In this document: positions 20,532-32,344 of the stretch, piece after piece
Layout: each line of letters opens with the position of its first letter
Numbering within the stretch: position 1 is the stretch's first letter
DNA from: Cellulomonas sp. KRMCY2
Lineage (GTDB): Bacteria; Actinomycetota; Actinomycetes; Actinomycetales; Cellulomonadaceae
Assembly (NCBI RefSeq): GCF_000526515.1
Contig: NZ_JAGF01000001.1
Span: forward strand, 3,844,001-3,908,000
Direction: 5' to 3'
DNA: 64,000 bases
The notes under the pieces: generated by a model
Seen by the model: the letters and a program-made list of their open reading frames with translations, nothing else
What the model was told of the DNA's origin: nothing
The model's database searches: none
Program-made: the position numbers and the translations under genes

Positions 20532-21512
20532 TCAGACGTCCAGCATGTCCGGGGTCAGACCAGCCTCGGTGTCCGGGATCCCGAGGTCCGCGGCCCGCTT
20601 GTCGGCGGTCGCCAGCAGGCGTCGGATCCGGCCGGCGACGGCGTCCTTGGTCAGCGGCGGCTCGGCAAGCTGGCCGAGCTCCTCGAGCGACGCCTGCTTG
20701 TGCGCGAGCCGCAGCTGACCGGCCTCGCGAAGGTGCTCGGGCAGGTCGTCACCGAGGATCTCGAACGCGCGCTCGACCCGTGCGCCGGCCGCGACGGCAG
20801 CCCGCGCAGATCGCCGCAGGTTCGCGTCGTCGAAGTTGGCCAGACGGTTCGCCGTCCCGCGCACCTCGCGACGCATCCGGCGCTCCTCCCACACCATGAC
20901 GGCGTCGTGCGCCCCCAGGCGGGTGAGCATCGCCCCGATCGCGTCACCGTCACGGATCACGACCCGGTCGACGCCCCGGACCTCGCGGGCCTTGGCGGCG
21001 ATACCGAGCCGGCGCGCGGCCCCGACCAGCGCGAGGGCGGCCTCGGGCCCTGGGCAGGTCACCTCGAGGGCAGCGGACCGTCCCGGCTCGGTCAGCGACC
21101 CGTGTGCCAGGAACGCCCCGCGCCAGGCCGCCTCGGCCTCGCCGAGGCCCGCAGAGACCACCTGGGGCGGCAGCCCGCGGACGGGCCGGCCACGGTTGTC
21201 CAGCAGTCCCGTCTGGCGTGCGAGGGACTCGCCGTCCTTGACCACCCGGACCACGTAGCGGGTCCCCCGGCGCAGCCCGCCACCGCTGACCACGACGACC
21301 TCGCTGGTGTGCCCGTAGACCTCGGCGATGTACTGCCGTAGACGGCGCGCAGCAACCCCGGTGTCGAGCTCCGCCTCGATCACGATGCGGCCGGAGATGA
21401 TGTGCAGCCCGCCCGCGAAGCGCAGCGTCGCGGACACCTCAGCCTTGCGGCACGACGTCTTGTCGATGGTCAACCGAGCAAGCTCGTCCTTCACCTGTGC
21501 CGTCAGTGCCAT
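20532..21512 (-). CDS. whiA: Sporulation/cell-division transcription factor WhiA
   Basis: DNA-binding regulator with an N-terminal degenerate LAGLIDADG-homing-endonuclease-like domain and a C-terminal helix-turn-helix. The 326-residue protein shows the family start [12 protein letters not shown], the RFAGGLHI segment, FDDANLRRS before the HTH, and the recognition region in [22 protein letters not shown]. In Streptomyces WhiA controls septation with WhiB; in non-sporulating Micrococcales it probably affects division genes. It is last in the uvrC-rapZ-yvcK-whiA run, 15 nt after yvcK. Confidence 0.95.
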   Translation of the reverse strand: MALTAQVKDELARLTIDKTSCRKAEVSATLRFAGGLHIISGRIVIEAELDTGVAARRLRQYIAEVYGHTSEVVVVSGGGLRRGTRYVVRVVKDGESLARQTGLLDNRGRPVRGLPPQVVSAGLGEAEAAWRGAFLAHGSLTEPGRSAALEVTCPGPEAALALVGAARRLGIAAKAREVRGVDRVVIRDGDAIGAMLTRLGAHDAVMVWEERRMRREVRGTANRLANFDDANLRRSARAAVAAGARVERAFEILGDDLPEHLREAGQLRLAHKQASLEELGQLAEPPLTKDAVAGRIRRLLATADKRAADLGIPDTEAGLTPDMLDV

Positions 21513-21527
21513 GCCGTCATCCTGCCA

Positions 21528-22553
21528 TCACTGGGAAGCCGTCCCGACGTCGCCGAGGAAGCCCTCGAACGCATCCCGCAGCGCAGCGGCCAGCCGGAGC
21601 GCGTCGTGACGGGCGGTTCCGTCCCCCACCTGGACCTGACGCAGCAGCAGCTGAGCACCCATCGAGCTCGCCCGGAGCTGCATCGCATCGAGGTCGTCGA
21701 TCGCGCTCGGGTCGGCGATCACGACGTCGATGTGCAGGTCAGGTGCGTGTTCCTGCAGCGCGGTGAGGTGCTCGAGGGTGGTCATCGCATGCGGGTCGCC
21801 GTGCGGCCGCAGGTTCAGCGTGACGCAGCGGCGGGCGGTCGTCCGGTGCAGCGCCGCCGACAGCTCAGGCACCAGGAGGTGCGGCAGGACCGAGGTGAAC
21901 CACGAACCAGGACCGAGCACGACCCAGTCGGCCGCGTCCACCGCAGCGACCGCTTCCGGGCACGCCGGCGGGTCGTCCGGCAGCAGGCGGAGCTTGCGCA
22001 CGCGCCCCGGCGCGACGGCCACGGCGCTCTGGCCACGCACGACGTGCGCGATCGCAGCCGGGTCGGCAGCGGACCCGTCCGGGCCGTCGTCGACGACGTC
22101 CGCCTCGATGGTCAGCGGCACCGAGGCCATCGGCAGGACCCTGCCTCGGGCGCCGAGCAGTCGGCCGACCCAGTCCAAGCCCTGCACCGGGTCGCCGAGA
22201 AGCTCCCACAGCGCGACGATCAGGAGGTTCCCGACGGCGTGCTGGTCGAGGTCACCGCTCGTCCGGAAGCGGTGCTGCAGCACGTCCCGCCAGGTGCGGC
22301 CCCAGTCGGAGTCGTCGCACAGCGCTGAGAGCGCCATCCGGAGGTCACCGGGCGGCAGGACGTCCATCTCGTGCCGCAGCCGGCCGGAGGACCCGCCGTC
22401 GTCGGCGACCGTCACGACGGCCGTGAGCCGGTCGGACATCAGACGCAGGGCGGAGAGACTCGCGTAGAGCCCGTGACCGCCGCCGAACGCGACGACCGCG
22501 GGCCCCGAGCCCGACTCCCGGGGCACGGCGGGCAGCAGCTTCATGCCACTCAT
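21528..22553 (-). CDS. yvcK: Gluconeogenesis factor YvcK/CofD-like protein
   Basis: UDP-sugar-binding protein of the CofD/YvcK family needed for growth on gluconeogenic carbon sources and for cell-envelope homeostasis in other Gram-positives (PknB-linked CuvA in mycobacteria). The 341-residue protein has the AFGGGHGLYASL nucleotide loop at about residues 22-33, VTVADDGGSSGRLR, and VLGPGSWFTSVLPHLL. Its ATG overlaps the rapZ stop by 4 nt; a second ATG three codons on is an alternative start. Confidence 0.93.
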   Translation of the reverse strand: MSGMKLLPAVPRESGSGPAVVAFGGGHGLYASLSALRLMSDRLTAVVTVADDGGSSGRLRHEMDVLPPGDLRMALSALCDDSDWGRTWRDVLQHRFRTSGDLDQHAVGNLLIVALWELLGDPVQGLDWVGRLLGARGRVLPMASVPLTIEADVVDDGPDGSAADPAAIAHVVRGQSAVAVAPGRVRKLRLLPDDPPACPEAVAAVDAADWVVLGPGSWFTSVLPHLLVPELSAALHRTTARRCVTLNLRPHGDPHAMTTLEHLTALQEHAPDLHIDVVIADPSAIDDLDAMQLRASSMGAQLLLRQVQVGDGTARHDALRLAAALRDAFEGFLGDVGTASQ

Positions 22554-23488
22554 TCCCGACCGAGGTCCCGGTGCGTGGCGACGACCCGATGGCCCCGCTC
22601 GCGCAGTGCGCCGGCCAGCGCCTCGGCGATCGCGACCGAGCGGTGCTTGCCGCCGGTGCAGCCGACGGCGATCGTCGCGTAGCGCTTGTCCTCGTGCAGG
22701 TAGCCGGCGAGCACCGGTTCGAGCGCCTCGACGTAGCGCTCGACGAAGACCCGGGCCCCGTCCAGGCCGAGCACGTAGTCCCGGACCGGCTCGTCGCGAC
22801 CCGTGAGGTGGCGCAGCTCGGAGATCCAGTACGGGTTGGCCAGGAACCGCACGTCCACGACGTGGTCGGCGTCCAGCGGCAGGCCGTACTTGAAGCCGAA
22901 GGAGATGACGTTGATCCGCAACGCGTCCTCTGCGCCGCCACCCACCGCGAGCCGCACCTCCCGCGCCAGGTCGTGGACGTTGAGCTCCGAGGTGTCGATC
23001 ACCGCGTCGGCCCGCTCACGGACACCGGCGAGCAGTGCCCGCTCCTCGGCGATCCCGTCAAGGAGCCGACGGCCGCCCTGCAGCGGGTGCGGGCGACGCA
23101 CGGCCTCGAAGCGCTGCACGAGGACCGCGTCGGACGCGTCGAGGAAGAGGATGCGGTAGTCCAGGCCGGCCTCGCGCAGCGAGTCGACGACGTTGACCAG
23201 GTCGGCGAAGAACTCGCGGCCCCGGACGTCGACGACCGCCGCGAGCCGGTTCACACCACCAGGAGCTGCCGTCATCATCCCGGCGAGCTGGGTGAGCAGC
23301 TGCGCCGGCAGGTTGTCCACGACGTACCAGTCCAGGTCCTCCAGGACCGCGGCCGCCTTGGTGCGTCCGGCACCCGACATGCCGGTGATGACCAGGAGCT
23401 CCGGCAGCTCGGTGCGGGGGGCGGGTGTGGCCGCCTCGAGTGCAGGGATGCCGGTGGGCACGGTTTCGGGGGGTGGCTCTCCGGTCAT
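22550..23488 (-). CDS. rapZ: RapZ/YvcJ-type nucleotide-binding protein
   Basis: P-loop protein of the RapZ/YvcJ family: a sRNA adaptor in E. coli, of less defined role in Gram-positives. The 312 residues have a variant Walker A GMSGAGRT at 36-43, with arginine where lysine is usual. The Walker B-like [14 protein letters not shown] and the C-terminal domain [18 protein letters not shown] and [14 protein letters not shown] are family hallmarks. Both ends overlap neighbours by 4 nt, so uvrC-rapZ-yvcK is tightly coupled. Confidence 0.93.
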   Translation of the reverse strand: MTGEPPPETVPTGIPALEAATPAPRTELPELLVITGMSGAGRTKAAAVLEDLDWYVVDNLPAQLLTQLAGMMTAAPGGVNRLAAVVDVRGREFFADLVNVVDSLREAGLDYRILFLDASDAVLVQRFEAVRRPHPLQGGRRLLDGIAEERALLAGVRERADAVIDTSELNVHDLAREVRLAVGGGAEDALRINVISFGFKYGLPLDADHVVDVRFLANPYWISELRHLTGRDEPVRDYVLGLDGARVFVERYVEALEPVLAGYLHEDKRYATIAVGCTGGKHRSVAIAEALAGALRERGHRVVATHRDLGRE

Positions 23489-25611
23489 GGCTCCAGCATG
23501 CCAGGCGCGGCGGTGCCCGGCCTCTGGCCGGCCGCGGCCGCACCGTCCCCGCCGAGCGACGTGAGCACGACCTGAGCGGTGCGCCGGCCCATCCCAGGGA
23601 CCTCGGCGACCTGCTCGACGGTGGCCGCGCGCAGACGCGCGACGGACCCGAAGTGCTTGAGCAGGGCTGCCTTGCGGGCCGGCCCGAGGCCCGGGACGGT
23701 GTCGAGCGCCGAGACGGTCATGCCCTTGCTCCGCCGTGTGCGGTGGTGCCGGATGGCGAACCGGTGCGCCTCGTCCCGGACCCGCTGCAGCAGGTACAGA
23801 CCCTCGGAGCTCCGCTCGAGGATGACCGGGTAGTCCTCCCCTGGCAGCCAGACCTCCTCGAGCCGCTTGGCCAGTCCGCAGAGCGCGACGTCGTCCACCC
23901 CGAGATCCGCCAGGGCACGCGCTGCGGCGGCCACCTGAGGCTGCCCGCCGTCGACGACGACGAGGTTCGGCGGGTAGGCGAACCGGCCGGGCCGCTCGGT
24001 CACCTCGGCGGGGACCTCGCCCCCCGGCGCGTCGCTGTGCGGCCGGCCACCGCCGTGCGACTCGAGACCACCGTGCGACTCGACGTCGTCGCCCGGCTGG
24101 ACGTCGTCGTGCTCGCCGAGGTCGAGCGCACCCGAGCGTGCCTGATCTTCGAGGTAGCGGCGGAACCGCCGCGTGATCACCTCGTACATCGCGGCCGTGT
24201 CGTCCCGGGCACCCTCCCCGTCCGGACCGCGGACGACGAAGTGGCGGTACTCGGACTTGCGGGCCAGGCCGTCCTCGAAGACGACCATCGAGGCGACCTG
24301 GTGGGTGCCCTGGGTGGTCGAGATGTCATAGCACTCGATCCGCAGCGGAGCCGTGGGCAGGCCGAGTGCCTCCTGGATCTCCCGCAGCGCCTGGCTCCGG
24401 GTGGTCAGGTCCCCGGCCCGACGGGTGCGGTGCAGCACCAGGGCGTGCTCGGCGTTGCGGCGCACGGTCTCGGCGAGCGACCTCTTGTCGCCGCGCTGAG
24501 GAATCCGGACCTGGACGCGCGAGCCTCGCAGGACGCCCAACCACGCCGTGACCTGGTCGACGTCGGGCGGCAGCACCGGGACGAGCACCTCCCGTGGGAC
24601 GGCACTCGTGCTCGGCGCGGCCCGCTCGGGTCGGACCGCGCCGGCCGAGGCGTGCTCCGAGACCTCGGCACCGGCACCCTCGCCGTAGACCTGCTGGAGC
24701 AGGTGCTCGACGAGCTCGGCGTCGGTGACGTCCTCGACCTTCTCGACGATCCAGCCCCGCTGGCCCCGGATGCGACCGCCGCGCACATGGAAGACCTGGA
24801 CGGCAGCCTCGAGATCGTCGCCCACGAGCGCGAAGACGTCGGCATCCGTGCCGTCAGGCAGCACCACGGCGTTCTTCTCGGTCGCCCGCTGCAGGGCCGC
24901 GATGTCGTCGCGCAGGCGTGCCGCGGTCTCGAACTCGAGCTCCGCCGACGCCTCCTGCATGCGTCGCTCGAGGCGGCGCACGAACTTGGCGGAGTCCCCG
25001 GCCATGAAGTCGCAGAAGTCCTCTGCCAGGGCCCGGTGATCCTCGGGCGTGATCCGGCCGACGCACGGTGCGGCGCACTTGTCGATGTATCCGAGCAGGC
25101 ACGGTCGTCCTGACTGCGCCGCCCGCCTGAAGACACCGGACGAGCAGCTACGGATCGGGAACACCCGCAGCAGGAGGTCGACGGTCTCGCGGATGGCCCA
25201 GGCGTGACCGTACGGGCCGAAGTACCGGGTTCCGGCGCGCTTGGCCCCGCGCATGACCTGGACCCGCGGGAACTGCTCCGCCAGGGTCACGGCCAGGTAC
25301 GGGTAGGACTTGTCGTCCCGGTACTTGACGTTGAAGCGGGGGTCGAACTCCTTGATCCAGGAGAACTCCAGCGCGAGGGCCTCGACCTCGGTGCCGACGA
25401 CCGTCCACTCCACCGACGCCGCGGTCGTCACCATCTGCTGGGTACGCGGATGCAGGGCCGACAGGTCCTGGAAGTAGCTGCCGAGCCGGGACCGCAGACT
25501 CTTGGCCTTGCCGACGTAGATGACACGGCCGTGCTCGTCCCGGAAACGGTAGACGCCTGGGGAGTCGGGTACCTGACCAGGTGCGGGTCGGTAGGTCGCC
25601 GGATCGGCCAT
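23485..25611 (-). CDS. uvrC: UvrABC excinuclease subunit C
   Basis: Makes both incisions in nucleotide excision repair. The 708-residue protein has an N-terminal GIY-YIG domain ([20 protein letters not shown], residues about 19-38), a UVR domain around [15 protein letters not shown], an RNase H-like domain with the catalytic segments [12 protein letters not shown] and IECYDIS, and two helix-hairpin-helix motifs at the C-terminus. A 40-residue Gly/His/Asp-rich insertion ([12 protein letters not shown] region) interrupts the RNase H domain. The ATG has a TAGGCT box 7 bp upstream, so it is probably leaderless. It leads the rapZ-yvcK-whiA run. Confidence 0.95.
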   Translation of the reverse strand: MADPATYRPAPGQVPDSPGVYRFRDEHGRVIYVGKAKSLRSRLGSYFQDLSALHPRTQQMVTTAASVEWTVVGTEVEALALEFSWIKEFDPRFNVKYRDDKSYPYLAVTLAEQFPRVQVMRGAKRAGTRYFGPYGHAWAIRETVDLLLRVFPIRSCSSGVFRRAAQSGRPCLLGYIDKCAAPCVGRITPEDHRALAEDFCDFMAGDSAKFVRRLERRMQEASAELEFETAARLRDDIAALQRATEKNAVVLPDGTDADVFALVGDDLEAAVQVFHVRGGRIRGQRGWIVEKVEDVTDAELVEHLLQQVYGEGAGAEVSEHASAGAVRPERAAPSTSAVPREVLVPVLPPDVDQVTAWLGVLRGSRVQVRIPQRGDKRSLAETVRRNAEHALVLHRTRRAGDLTTRSQALREIQEALGLPTAPLRIECYDISTTQGTHQVASMVVFEDGLARKSEYRHFVVRGPDGEGARDDTAAMYEVITRRFRRYLEDQARSGALDLGEHDDVQPGDDVESHGGLESHGGGRPHSDAPGGEVPAEVTERPGRFAYPPNLVVVDGGQPQVAAAARALADLGVDDVALCGLAKRLEEVWLPGEDYPVILERSSEGLYLLQRVRDEAHRFAIRHHRTRRSKGMTVSALDTVPGLGPARKAALLKHFGSVARLRAATVEQVAEVPGMGRRTAQVVLTSLGGDGAAAAGQRPGTAAPGMLEP

Positions 25612-25618
25612 GGGGTCG

Positions 25619-25641
25619 AGCCTAGATCAGGCCGCCCACAC
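25619..25641 (-). promoter_or_regulatory. uvrC leaderless promoter with weak damage-type element
   Basis: On the minus strand the -10 TAGGCT occupies 25619-25624 and is separated by 7 bp from the uvrC ATG. Eight bases upstream of it lies GTGTGGGCG, a partial match to the mycobacterial RecA-independent damage motif TTGTCRGTG at the right N8 spacing. The -10 assignment is fairly secure; the upstream element is only suggestive. Confidence 0.45.
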
Positions 25642-25690
25642 GGCCCGAACCCGGGCTCCACCGACCGGTCGATCTCCCCGTGGTGGCCGC

Positions 25691-25696
25691 TACGGT
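25691..25696 (+). promoter_or_regulatory. -10 box of leaderless osmC-like promoter
   Basis: TACGGT followed by six bases and the ATG of the OsmC family gene. It shares the 91-bp divergent region with the uvrC promoter. Confidence 0.55.
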
Positions 25697-25702
25697 AGGC
25701 CG

Positions 25703-26215
25703 ATGGGACTCCTGCACACCTACGACGTCGACGTGACCTGGACCGGCGCCGGTGAGTCCGGCACGACCAGCTACACGAGCTACAGCCGCGATCACGAGGT
25801 CGACTTCCCCGGCAAGCCGCGTCTGCTCGGCTCCGCGGATCCGAGCTTCCGAGGCGACCCAACGCGCTACACGCCCGAGGAGCTCCTGGTGGCGGCGCTC
25901 TCCCAGTGCCACATGCTCTGGTTCCTGCACCTGGCCTCGTCCGACGGCGTCGTGGTCATCGGGTACTCCGACCGCGCCACCGGGACGATGCGGGTCGAGG
26001 CCGCAGGGCACGGGCAGTTCACCCAGGTCGTCCTGCACCCGTCGGTGACCGTCGCGTCCCCGGTGCGCCTCGACGGACGACCGATCGGCGACGAGGACCT
26101 CGGCGAGCTGCACGCGCGAGCCCACGAGCACTGCTTCATCGCACGGTCGGTCAGCTTCCCCGTCCGGCACGACCCGGCCCCGATGCGGGTCAGCCAGGTC
26201 GCGGCACCGAGCTGA
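25703..26215 (+). CDS. OsmC family protein
   Basis: Member of the OsmC/Ohr-like peroxidase family. The 170-residue protein has the family start HTYDVDVTWTG, the LLVAALSQCHMLWFLH helix with a redox cysteine, and a C-terminal HARAHEHCFIARS with the second cysteine, so a two-cysteine peroxidase mechanism is possible. A TACGGT box lies 6 bp before the ATG at 25703, which supports a leaderless start and excludes the longer upstream frame. It is divergent from uvrC. It is closer to general OsmC proteins than to Ohr; substrate unknown. Confidence 0.85.
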   Translation: MGLLHTYDVDVTWTGAGESGTTSYTSYSRDHEVDFPGKPRLLGSADPSFRGDPTRYTPEELLVAALSQCHMLWFLHLASSDGVVVIGYSDRATGTMRVEAAGHGQFTQVVLHPSVTVASPVRLDGRPIGDEDLGELHARAHEHCFIARSVSFPVRHDPAPMRVSQVAAPS

Positions 26216-26270
26216 CCAGGCAGGTCCGCAGGTCGGCAGGTCCGCAGGGCGGGCGACCGGCGTCCGCGCG

Positions 26271-29156
<2,886 letters not shown>

Positions 29157-29162
29157 CCCGAC

Positions 29163-29200
29163 ATGCTACGGCGAACCGAGGACATCCGCACACATGTTCG
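29163..29200 (-). promoter_or_regulatory. uvrA promoter with LexA-like SOS box and partial RecA-independent damage element
   Basis: Reading the minus strand, CGAACATGTGTGCGG at 29186-29200 matches 13 of 15 positions of the actinobacterial LexA consensus CGAACRNRTGTTYGA. Downstream lies ATGTCCTCG, then 8 bp, then the -10 TAGCAT (29163-29168), 6 bp before the GTG; only TGTC and the last G fit the RecA-independent motif. LexA bound here would sit near the -35 region. Confidence 0.7.
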
Positions 29201-29257
29201 AACGGCGGGACGATCGGACGCCATGCCGACCGCCGGTCGGCGGAGGAAGATGGGCAG

Positions 29258-29950
29258 ATGACCTATACCGGCGTCGTCCGACCGGGCGGCCCCTCGGCGG
29301 TTCGCGAGCTCGACGAGATCACGATCCGCAAGGCCTCGGTCGGGTCCATGGACAACAACGCGTACCTGCTCACGTGCCGCGCCAGCGGCCATCAGCTCCT
29401 CGTGGACGCCGCGGCGGACCCCGAGCGACTGCTCGCCCTCGTCCGCGAGGGGTCCGGCACGGCCCGGCTCGACACGATCGTCACGACCCACCGGCACCAC
29501 GACCACCACGGCGCGCTCGAGTCGCTGCACACCGTGACCGGCGCGCACCACGCCTGCGGGGCGGACGACGCCGCGGCGATCCCGGTGGTCTGCGACCGAC
29601 GACTGCACCACGGCGACGTCGTGGCCGTCGGCCACCTCACGCTCGAGGTGGTCGGCCTGCGGGGGCACACGTCTGGGTCGGTCGCCCTCGTCTACCGCGA
29701 GCCGCAGCACGTGGTCGCGCCGGACGCGGTACCGGGACGGGCGCATCTGTTCACCGGCGACAGCCTCTTCCCCGGCGGTCCGGGCGCCACCGCGAACCCG
29801 CAGGACTTCGCCTCGCTGATGGACGACCTCGTCGAGCGTGTCTTCACTCGCTTCGACGACCGCACCTGGGTCTACCCGGGCCACGGCCCGGACACGATCC
29901 TCGGCGCAGAGCGGAACGCCGTGCCTGCGTGGCGGGCTCGCGGCTGGTAA
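29258..29950 (+). CDS. Metallo-beta-lactamase fold hydrolase (glyoxalase II-like)
   Basis: A 230-residue cytosolic MBL-fold hydrolase. The binuclear metal motif HxHxDH is present as HRHHDH at residues 78-83, followed by GHTSGSVALVYRE (third ligand), FTGDSLFPGGPG (bridging aspartate) and the terminal YPGHGPDT histidine, so all metal ligands are in place. The layout resembles glyoxalase II-like proteins. GGAGGAAG lies before the ATG. It is divergent from uvrA with about 100 bp between them. Substrate unknown. Confidence 0.87.
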   Translation: MTYTGVVRPGGPSAVRELDEITIRKASVGSMDNNAYLLTCRASGHQLLVDAAADPERLLALVREGSGTARLDTIVTTHRHHDHHGALESLHTVTGAHHACGADDAAAIPVVCDRRLHHGDVVAVGHLTLEVVGLRGHTSGSVALVYREPQHVVAPDAVPGRAHLFTGDSLFPGGPGATANPQDFASLMDDLVERVFTRFDDRTWVYPGHGPDTILGAERNAVPAWRARGW

Positions 29951-29977
29951 CCGATGGACCACCGGGGCCGGCGGACC

Positions 29978-30026
29978 GGCGGTCCGCACACCGGTCCGGC
30001 GGTCCGCACACCGGTCTGGCGGTCGC
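29978..30026. repeat. 20-bp tandem duplication downstream of the MBL gene
   Basis: The unit ggcggtccgcacaccggtcc occurs twice in succession with one change, and a third partial copy (ggcggtcgccggt) follows. It fills the gap between the convergent MBL-fold and lipoprotein genes. Confidence 0.75.
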
Positions 30027-30033
30027 CGGTCCC

Positions 30034-30546
30034 TCAGTCGTCGTTCTTCCCGCTGTTGCCCTTGCCCGGGTTGTCCGGCTTGCCGTCCGCGTCCTCGTCG
30101 GGGTCGGCCTCGTCCTCGGCGGCCTGATCGGCCTCCAGCTGCGCCTGATCGGCCTCCAGCTGCGCCTGCTGGGCCGCGCGCGCGGCGGCGATCTCCGCCT
30201 CCGTCAGGAGCAGCGCCTCGTCGATCGTGCGGTACCGCGCCGCCGAGACCTCGCCGGCGTCGACGGCCGCCTCGAGGGATGCGCGGACGTCGGCCAGCGC
30301 CGCTGCGGCGACGTCGTACTGCTGGGCGGACGCCGCCTGCGCCGCAGCCAGGACACCGGCCTGCAGATCCTCGGCCGTCGCGGCGGACAGGTCGGCCGCC
30401 GGCTCGCTGCAGCCGGTCAGGACGAGGGCGGACGCAAGGACCAGGCCTCCGGCGGCGACCCGGAGCGCCCGGGCGACATCGCTCACGGCCCGGAGCCCCC
30501 CAGCAGCACCGCCCATCGCCCGCAGCGCCCCGGCGACGCCGCTCAT
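30034..30546 (-). CDS. Putative lipoprotein with Ala/Glu/Gln repeat tail
   Basis: A 170-residue exported protein. A hydrophobic segment (AAGGLVLASALVL) leads to the lipobox LTGC at about residue 47, after which the mature chain is alanine-rich helix, with a duplicated QLEADQA heptad-like unit and an acidic, Lys/Asn/Gly-rich C-terminus. Coiled coil is likely. The ATG at 30546 overlaps the kinase stop by 4 nt; a GTG at 30486 would give a more normal signal peptide length. It is co-expressed with the upstream Ser/Thr kinase, so a sensor or substrate relation is possible but unproven. Confidence 0.7.
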   Translation of the reverse strand: MSGVAGALRAMGGAAGGLRAVSDVARALRVAAGGLVLASALVLTGCSEPAADLSAATAEDLQAGVLAAAQAASAQQYDVAAAALADVRASLEAAVDAGEVSAARYRTIDEALLLTEAEIAAARAAQQAQLEADQAQLEADQAAEDEADPDEDADGKPDNPGKGNSGKNDD

Positions 30547-31895
30547 GGCTCGACGCTCCGGGCGAGCGCGTCGAGCGCAGCGCCGAGCGACCCGTCCACT
30601 ACCGGGTACTCCACGGAGGTCGCTGACGGGTCGGCGGCCGGCTCGGCGGCCTGCTCGTCCGGGAGCGCCAGCTTGGCCCCGAGGGCGAGCACCGCGACCG
30701 TCGCCGCGGCGGCCGCGAGGACGGCAGGCCGGTGCAGCCACCCGGCACGGCGCCGCGGCCCGCCGGGCCGGGCAGTGGCCGGGTTGTCCGGCCCGGGGAG
30801 GTCGTCGTCGGGGTCGTCCAGCGGGAGCTCGAGCGACCCGCGCACGACGGCAAGGACCTCGCCCGGCGTGAACGCGCGGGTGCGCTCGGCATCGGCCGGC
30901 GCCGGCGCGATCCGCGGTGGTGGACCGGTCGAGCCCGCCGTCGCCGCCGGGAGCACGGCCGTGCTCTCGGCCAGCTCCACGGTGAAGCGTTCGGTGCTCA
31001 GGGTCGTGCCCGCCGGGCTCGAGCCACTCCCGGCCAGGTCAGCGAGCCGCACGGCGGCGTCCGCCATCGTGGGCCGTTCGATGGCCTCCCGATGCGTCAT
31101 CGCCGCCAGGAGATCGCGCCAGCCGGCCGGCAGGTCCGGCGGGATCGTCGGGTCGCTGTTGAGCCGGACCGACGCGAGCTCGATCAGCGTCCCGGTGAAC
31201 GGCTTGGCGCCCGTCAGGCACTCGAGCAGGACGAGTCCGAGCGAGTAGACGTCCGCGGGTGGTCCGACCGTCCGCCCGGCCGCCTGCTCCGGGCTCAGGT
31301 ACATCGCGGTGCCCAGCGTCGTCCCGGTCATCGTCAGGCGAGCACCGTCGGTGAGCCGCGCGATGCCGAAGTCCGCGAGCTTGACGATCGGTCCGGTCGT
31401 CACGGCCGCGTCGGAACCCGCCACGGCGACCTCGCGACCGACGAGCAGGACGTTGGCCGGCTTGATGTCGCGGTGCACGACCCCGGCCTCGTGCACGGTG
31501 ACGAGCGCCTCGGCCAGCTGCCCGCCGACCCGGGCGGCGTGCACCGGCGACAGCGGCCCGCCGGCGATCCGGGTGGCGAGGGTCGGGCCGTCGACGAGCT
31601 CCATCACGAGGTAGGTCTGCGGAAGGTGCCCGCCGGCCAGCGCGGAGCCGGCGTCGTGCAGCGTGACGAGCCCGGGGTGGCTCAGCCGCGCGAGCAGCCG
31701 CATCTCCGCCTGGTGGCGCTCGGACTCGGCGACGTCCGGCGTCGCCGGGAAGAGCTTGATCGCCACGTCGCGGCCGAGGAGCTCGTCGTGCGCTCGGTAC
31801 ACCGTGGCCATGCCACCCTGACCGAGGAACTCGTCGATCCGGTAGCGCCCGTCCAGGACGGTGCCCTGGACGACGTCAGGTGACCCCTGGGGCAC
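30543..31895 (-). CDS. Serine/threonine protein kinase, membrane-anchored
   Basis: Hanks-type eukaryotic-like kinase of 450 residues. It has the glycine loop LGQGGMATVYRA (about 24-35), catalytic lysine in VAIKLF (K47), HRDIKPANVLL catalytic loop, and DFGIARL metal motif. After a Pro/Thr-rich linker a single membrane helix (AVLAAAAATVAVLALG) leads to a short extracellular tail without PASTA repeats, so it is not a canonical PknB. The GTG at 31895 has AGGAGGA upstream. It is transcribed with the lipoprotein that overlaps its stop. Confidence 0.9.
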   Translation of the reverse strand: MPQGSPDVVQGTVLDGRYRIDEFLGQGGMATVYRAHDELLGRDVAIKLFPATPDVAESERHQAEMRLLARLSHPGLVTLHDAGSALAGGHLPQTYLVMELVDGPTLATRIAGGPLSPVHAARVGGQLAEALVTVHEAGVVHRDIKPANVLLVGREVAVAGSDAAVTTGPIVKLADFGIARLTDGARLTMTGTTLGTAMYLSPEQAAGRTVGPPADVYSLGLVLLECLTGAKPFTGTLIELASVRLNSDPTIPPDLPAGWRDLLAAMTHREAIERPTMADAAVRLADLAGSGSSPAGTTLSTERFTVELAESTAVLPAATAGSTGPPPRIAPAPADAERTRAFTPGEVLAVVRGSLELPLDDPDDDLPGPDNPATARPGGPRRRAGWLHRPAVLAAAAATVAVLALGAKLALPDEQAAEPAADPSATSVEYPVVDGSLGAALDALARSVEP

Positions 31896-32044
31896 GTGCT
31901 CCTCCTGTCCACGGCCGGACCGGCCCCCGTGGGGGCTCGGGCACCAGCGCCACGCCGTACGGCTTCCGAACGTAGGTGGGGCGGTCGCGTCCCGCACGTC
32001 GAGAGCAGGTGATGTCTGCGGCCGTGCACCGCCACAATGCCGGC

Positions 32045-32335
32045 ATGACCATCTACGCCGTCCAGTACACGTACGACGACCGCACGGCTGCGCGCGAGGA
32101 GGTCCGCCCGGAGCACCGCGCGTACCTCCGTGAGCTCGCCGAGCGCGGCACCCTGCTCGGCTCGGGGCCGTTCACCGACGGTGAGCCCGGTGCGCTGCTC
32201 ATCCTGACGGCGCACGACGCCGAGGCGATCGACGGCCTGCTCGCCGGTGACCCGTTCGCACGGGAAGGACTGATCGCCCGGACGGTCGTCCGGCCGTGGG
32301 ACATCGTGATCGGCGCCTGGGCACGCGACGCCTGA
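32045..32335 (+). CDS. YciI-like protein
   Basis: A 96-residue YciI/YCII-domain protein, a small ferredoxin-like fold with a conserved His/Asp pair. Visible features are the start YAVQYTYDD, the PEHRAYLRELAERGTLL helix containing the conserved histidine, and DPFAREGLIA before the terminal strand, as in the family. The biochemical role of YciI proteins is unclear. The ATG has CACAAT 6 bp upstream, a weak leaderless-type box. It converges on terC with 9 nt between stops. Confidence 0.82.
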   Translation: MTIYAVQYTYDDRTAAREEVRPEHRAYLRELAERGTLLGSGPFTDGEPGALLILTAHDAEAIDGLLAGDPFAREGLIARTVVRPWDIVIGAWARDA

Positions 32336-32344
32336 GGCGAGCCG

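Noticed and set aside
32039-32044. CACAAT-type leaderless box for the YciI-like gene
   Set aside because: Lacks the T at the first position of TAnnnT, so it was not counted with the nine better examples.
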